A stretch of DNA of 62,806 bases, taken from the NCBI GenBank assembly GCA_902562645.1, contig CACETY010000006.1, positions 1 to 62,806 on the forward strand, given 5' to 3'. The position numbers were made by a program, and so were the translations under genes. A model generated the notes under the pieces. It saw only the letters and a program-made list of their open reading frames with translations, did no database searches and was not told the origin of the DNA. The DNA comes from an uncultured Pelagibacteraceae bacterium. Lineage in GTDB: Bacteria; Pseudomonadota; Alphaproteobacteria; Pelagibacterales; Pelagibacteraceae. Positions 60,101-62,806 of the stretch are shown piece after piece (the first letter of the stretch is position 1; each line of letters opens with the position of its first letter).

Positions 60101-61663
60101 TTATTTAAAACTTGCAAAACGGAATAATGGTTCATTATTCGGTCTAATTGGAACATCTACATTTTTTTTAGTTGCCCAAGAAATTACTTGGTGATGTAGA
60201 GGAAGATACGAGATATCGTCTTTTACAATTTTCCAAGCATTTGCAATAGCAGCATTTCTTTTATCCAAGTCAACTTCGCCTTCCATAACTCTAATTGCAG
60301 CGTCAACGTCGCTGTTACTAAAGTTTACTTTATTCCAGCTAGCACCAGACTCGTATAAGTAATGGAATACGTAGTGACTATCCAAAGTTGGAACTCCCCA
60401 ACCTAACATATAGAAATCACCTTTATCTTCTTTTAATTCCTTAAAGTGCTTACTTTTTGTTTGAGCAAATAAATTAACATTGACGCCGATTTTGCCTAAC
60501 ATACCAACAACAGCTGTACAAATTGCTTCGTCATTTACATATCTGTCGTTAGGACATCTTAACTCAACATCAAAACCTTTAGGATATCCTGCGTCTGCTA
60601 ATAATTTTTTAGCTGCATCAACATCATAAGGTAATCTTTTGTCTAACTCTTTTGTATATCCATTTACACCAGGAAAAGTTATAATTCCTGCGGGCTCACT
60701 AAGACCTCTCATTACTTTTTTCTTTATTGCCTCTATATCTATTGCTTGATAAAGAGCTTGTCTTACTTCTTTTTTCTTAAATGGATTGTCCCCAGTATTT
60801 CCAGATCTTAGTTTGTCTGCTGCTTGATCCATACCTAAAAAGATTGTACGCATTTGAGCAGTGCTAACTACTTCATGATCTGAAGAATTTCCAATTCTAG
60901 CCAAGTCTTGAACCGGTGCATCAGTAACTAAATCAACTTCACCAGATAACAATGCTGCAACTCTTGTAGCTGAGTTTTTAATTGGTAATAAGTGTATTTC
61001 AGTAACACTATTATCTTTCATCGAACCCCACCAATTACTATTTCTCTCAAATACTGTCTTAGTATTTGGCTCTCTTAAAGTAATTTTGAATGGTCCAGTT
61101 CCCATTGCATTAGTTGCTGAGAATGTTTCTTCTCCACCATCCCAGTTTTGTGACACTGTAGCTCCAAAATCAATAGACCATTTTTTAGACATTATAAATA
61201 TATTTGATAACTGATTTAAAAGAATTGGATTTGGTTTGCTGGTACTAATCTGCACAGTATAATTATCAATTTCTTTAACATCTGAAATTGTACTAATGTA
61301 CTCTTTAAAATCTGATGTAGGTTGTTTTGCTCTTAATATACTAAATACAACATCTTTCGCTGTCATATTACTACCATCAGAAAATTTTACGTCTTTTCTT
61401 AAATTAAAGATCCATGTATTTGGATCTGTTGTTTTCCAATCGGTAGCAAGTTGAGGTTCAATACTCATATCTAAACCTCTTGTTACAAGCGCCTCATAAA
61501 CTTGTCTTGAAACTTGAGTAGTAGGACCTTCATTTTGTGCATGAGGATCCAAAGTTAAACTATCACCCTGCATAGACCATTTAATTGTTTTCGCGTATGA
61601 ATTTGTTGATACAAAAACAAATAAAATTGCAAAGAAAATTTTAATAAAATTTTTAAATTTCAT
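60101..61663 (-). CDS. Dipeptide/oligopeptide ABC transporter substrate-binding protein
   Basis: A 520-residue periplasmic binding protein of family 5 with a signal peptide (ending TNSYAKT, about residue 25). KWSMQGDSLTLDPHAQNEG, SRQVYEALVTRG, KDVKFSDGSNMTAKDVVFS and PFKKKEVRQALYQAIDIEAI are standard blocks. Family members bind peptides, opines, nickel or haem; the peptide type is most likely given the neighbouring genes. An AGGAGGAAAA ribosome site lies upstream of the ATG. It is the first gene of the transporter operon. Confidence 0.93.
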   Translation of the reverse strand: MKFKNFIKIFFAILFVFVSTNSYAKTIKWSMQGDSLTLDPHAQNEGPTTQVSRQVYEALVTRGLDMSIEPQLATDWKTTDPNTWIFNLRKDVKFSDGSNMTAKDVVFSILRAKQPTSDFKEYISTISDVKEIDNYTVQISTSKPNPILLNQLSNIFIMSKKWSIDFGATVSQNWDGGEETFSATNAMGTGPFKITLREPNTKTVFERNSNWWGSMKDNSVTEIHLLPIKNSATRVAALLSGEVDLVTDAPVQDLARIGNSSDHEVVSTAQMRTIFLGMDQAADKLRSGNTGDNPFKKKEVRQALYQAIDIEAIKKKVMRGLSEPAGIITFPGVNGYTKELDKRLPYDVDAAKKLLADAGYPKGFDVELRCPNDRYVNDEAICTAVVGMLGKIGVNVNLFAQTKSKHFKELKEDKGDFYMLGWGVPTLDSHYVFHYLYESGASWNKVNFSNSDVDAAIRVMEGEVDLDKRNAAIANAWKIVKDDISYLPLHHQVISWATKKNVDVPIRPNNEPLFRFASFK

Positions 61664-61734
61664 TTTTCCTCCTAATTATTACAAATAAAATTAAACCTGA
61701 TTAATGGGACAACTACAAGTGCAAAATAATTGCT

Positions 61735-62466
61735 TTAGTTGTTAAGAACGATCTCATTTTTGAACTTGGTATACAAAATTTCTGAATAATTATTCATTTT
61801 TTGCATATTTTTTTTCGCCTCAAGATCAAACTTTTCGAGCGCTCCTTTACCTAATTGCTTTTCCAAAGCCATTTTATACTCTGGCACACACCCCCAATCA
61901 TTTACAGTTGTATCCTTTATTTCAATATGAAATTGGATACCATAAGCATGATTTTTGTACCTAAATATTTGGTATTTCGTTTCATCCGATGATGCAATAT
62001 GTGTAACATCCTTAATATTTTCTAAATTTTGAACCTCATAAGAATGCCATTGTAATGATGTTAACTTTTCTGGAAATTCCGAAAAAAGAGTATCGTTCTC
62101 TTTTTCTTCTGAGAAATTTATATTTAACATTCCTATTTCGGGATTTTTTGTTCTAACAACACTTCCGCCTATTACTTCTCCAAGTAATTGACACCCAAGA
62201 CAAAACCCTAAAAAAGGTTTTTCTAAATTAACAACAAATTCTTTAATTTTATTTTTTTCTTCAACTAACCATGGATATTCTTGCTCCATCCATGTATCCA
62301 TTGGGCCTCCCATACAAAACATTGCATCAAATTTTTTTAGATCATTTGGTATTTTCTCTCCTTCATCCAGCTCGATCGTGGTTAAGTTTACTCCATCTTT
62401 AATCATCAAATCTTTTATATAACCAGGATCTTCAATTTTAATGTGTTGAAGAACAATAATTTCCAT
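61735..62466 (-). CDS. Class I glutamine amidotransferase-like protein
   Basis: A 243-residue GATase domain protein. CMGGPMDTW, then LGFCLGCQLLGEVIGG with the nucleophile Cys and YGIQFHIEI with the catalytic His and Glu are in place. The N-terminus (MEIIVLQHIKIEDPGYI) and C-terminus resemble stand-alone GMP-synthase-like or gamma-glutamyl hydrolase-type GATases, which split glutamine or gamma-glutamyl compounds. It starts 2 bp after the HisN-like gene, so the two are co-transcribed. Its acceptor is unknown. Confidence 0.87.
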   Translation of the reverse strand: MEIIVLQHIKIEDPGYIKDLMIKDGVNLTTIELDEGEKIPNDLKKFDAMFCMGGPMDTWMEQEYPWLVEEKNKIKEFVVNLEKPFLGFCLGCQLLGEVIGGSVVRTKNPEIGMLNINFSEEKENDTLFSEFPEKLTSLQWHSYEVQNLENIKDVTHIASSDETKYQIFRYKNHAYGIQFHIEIKDTTVNDWGCVPEYKMALEKQLGKGALEKFDLEAKKNMQKMNNYSEILYTKFKNEIVLNN

Positions 62467-62468
62467 CC

Positions 62469-62806
62469 TTAAGCTATTGGTTTTAACAAACTCTGAATTT
62501 TAATATGAATATTTTTATTTGATGATGCAAGTATATTACCTGCATATTTTGCATCTCTATTATCAATTGTAGAAACAATTCCACCTGATGCTTTGATAAT
62601 AGGTATTAAGGGATGAATATCCCAAATTTTATTACTGCATTGAAATACAACATCAAGCTTACCTTCACAAATCTGTGCGTAAGACAAGGCATCGGAACAA
62701 GGAAATTGCATTAAATTTAAAAATTTAGTAATTTTTTTTTGTTTACTTAATGAAATTGCTCCATGTAGTCCTGCTGCTAATTTCAAATCTTTATATTTTA
62801 CTTTTT
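62469..62806 (-). CDS. HisN-like inositol monophosphatase-family phosphatase, C-terminal fragment
   Basis: The frame is open to the right edge of the window, so the 5' part is missing. The visible part of about 112 residues contains FPCSDALSYAQICEGKLDVVFQC and IWDIHPLIPIIKASGGIVS, the WD-x-x-P-x-x-PI-x-x-x-GG block of HisN-type histidinol-phosphatase/inositol monophosphatases. The metal-binding DPIDGT motif must lie beyond the edge. HisN dephosphorylates histidinol phosphate; other family substrates are possible. Confidence 0.82.
   Translation of the reverse strand, partial: KVKYKDLKLAAGLHGAISLSKQKKITKFLNLMQFPCSDALSYAQICEGKLDVVFQCSNKIWDIHPLIPIIKASGGIVSTIDNRDAKYAGNILASSNKNIHIKIQSLLKPIA

Noticed and set aside
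1..62806. tRNA, rRNA, mobile element, prophage or CRISPR
   Set aside because: No cloverleaf-like sequence, transposase, integrase, flanking direct repeats or spaced repeats were seen; almost every base lies in a gene.

Overview
The window looks like a piece of a chromosome from the SAR11 clade (Pelagibacterales, Alphaproteobacteria). The evidence is strongly AT-rich DNA, very short intergenic gaps, many 1-14 bp gene overlaps, Lys/Ile/Asn-rich proteins, many solute transporters for few regulators, and a thiV-type transporter under a TPP riboswitch, which is a known SAR11 trait. I see no rRNA, tRNA, insertion sequence, phage gene, integrase or CRISPR array. No stretch longer than about 230 bp lacks a gene. 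Both ends cut through genes: the glutaminase partner of a chorismate enzyme (1-78) and a HisN-like phosphatase (62469-62806).

Layout. 1-3659 is a minus-strand operon metC > MFS > chorismate-binding enzyme > glutaminase, with a 27-residue basic peptide gene divergent from it (3735-3818). 3824-12537 holds housekeeping and small genes: mnmA, a DUF3553/CysQ-like/one-TM micro-operon, recX, an ABA4-like membrane protein, rhodanese, a PrxQ-type peroxiredoxin, amt, hup, rseP and thiV with its TPP riboswitch. 12652-16864 holds a thioredoxin-like exported protein and the ybbA/ybbP/tesA group. 16861-30336 is a nitrogen/sulfonate-flavoured region: alanine dehydrogenase, an omega-amino acid:pyruvate aminotransferase, a TauABC-like transporter with an enlarged permease, an epoxide hydrolase-like protein, an Ldh2-family dehydrogenase, a double-HTH regulator, a BASS transporter, a phosphate acyltransferase and a HisD/HpsN-like dehydrogenase.

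30339-40415 is a two-direction catabolic cluster of unknown substrate. It has a complete ABC importer (ATPase on one arm, binding protein and two permeases on the other), two SnoaL/NTF2-like proteins, a bicupin, a stand-alone MetE-like zinc methyltransferase and a HAD-fold protein that has lost its nucleophile. Then come a pseudoazurin, an MFS protein and the glycine betaine importer ProXVW (40410-45687). 45802-51917 holds an alpha/beta hydrolase, an Asp/Glu racemase-like protein, a 1-Cys peroxiredoxin and a sulfur module: SQR, persulfide dioxygenase, a 36-residue metallothionein-like peptide with four CXCXX repeats, CysE and CysK.

52003-55315 is a run of eight small genes plus a 21-codon upstream ORF. 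Most have unusually strong Shine-Dalgarno sites. They encode NTF2-like and dimeric alpha/beta-barrel-like proteins (including GYD and DUF1330 types), an exported barrel-like protein and an exported cupredoxin. This run and the 31-40 kb cluster are the best candidates for undescribed systems. 55364-62806 holds an SMR-fold protein, DUF952, an AhpD-like protein, a dipeptide-type ABC importer, a class I glutamine amidotransferase and the HisN-like fragment.

Four of the binding-protein genes here (tauA-like, 36574, proX, dppA-like) are directly followed by a strong hairpin before the rest of their operon. This suggests a shared way of keeping binding-protein mRNA above permease and ATPase mRNA. 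All functions are read from motifs and context by eye; no database search was run.
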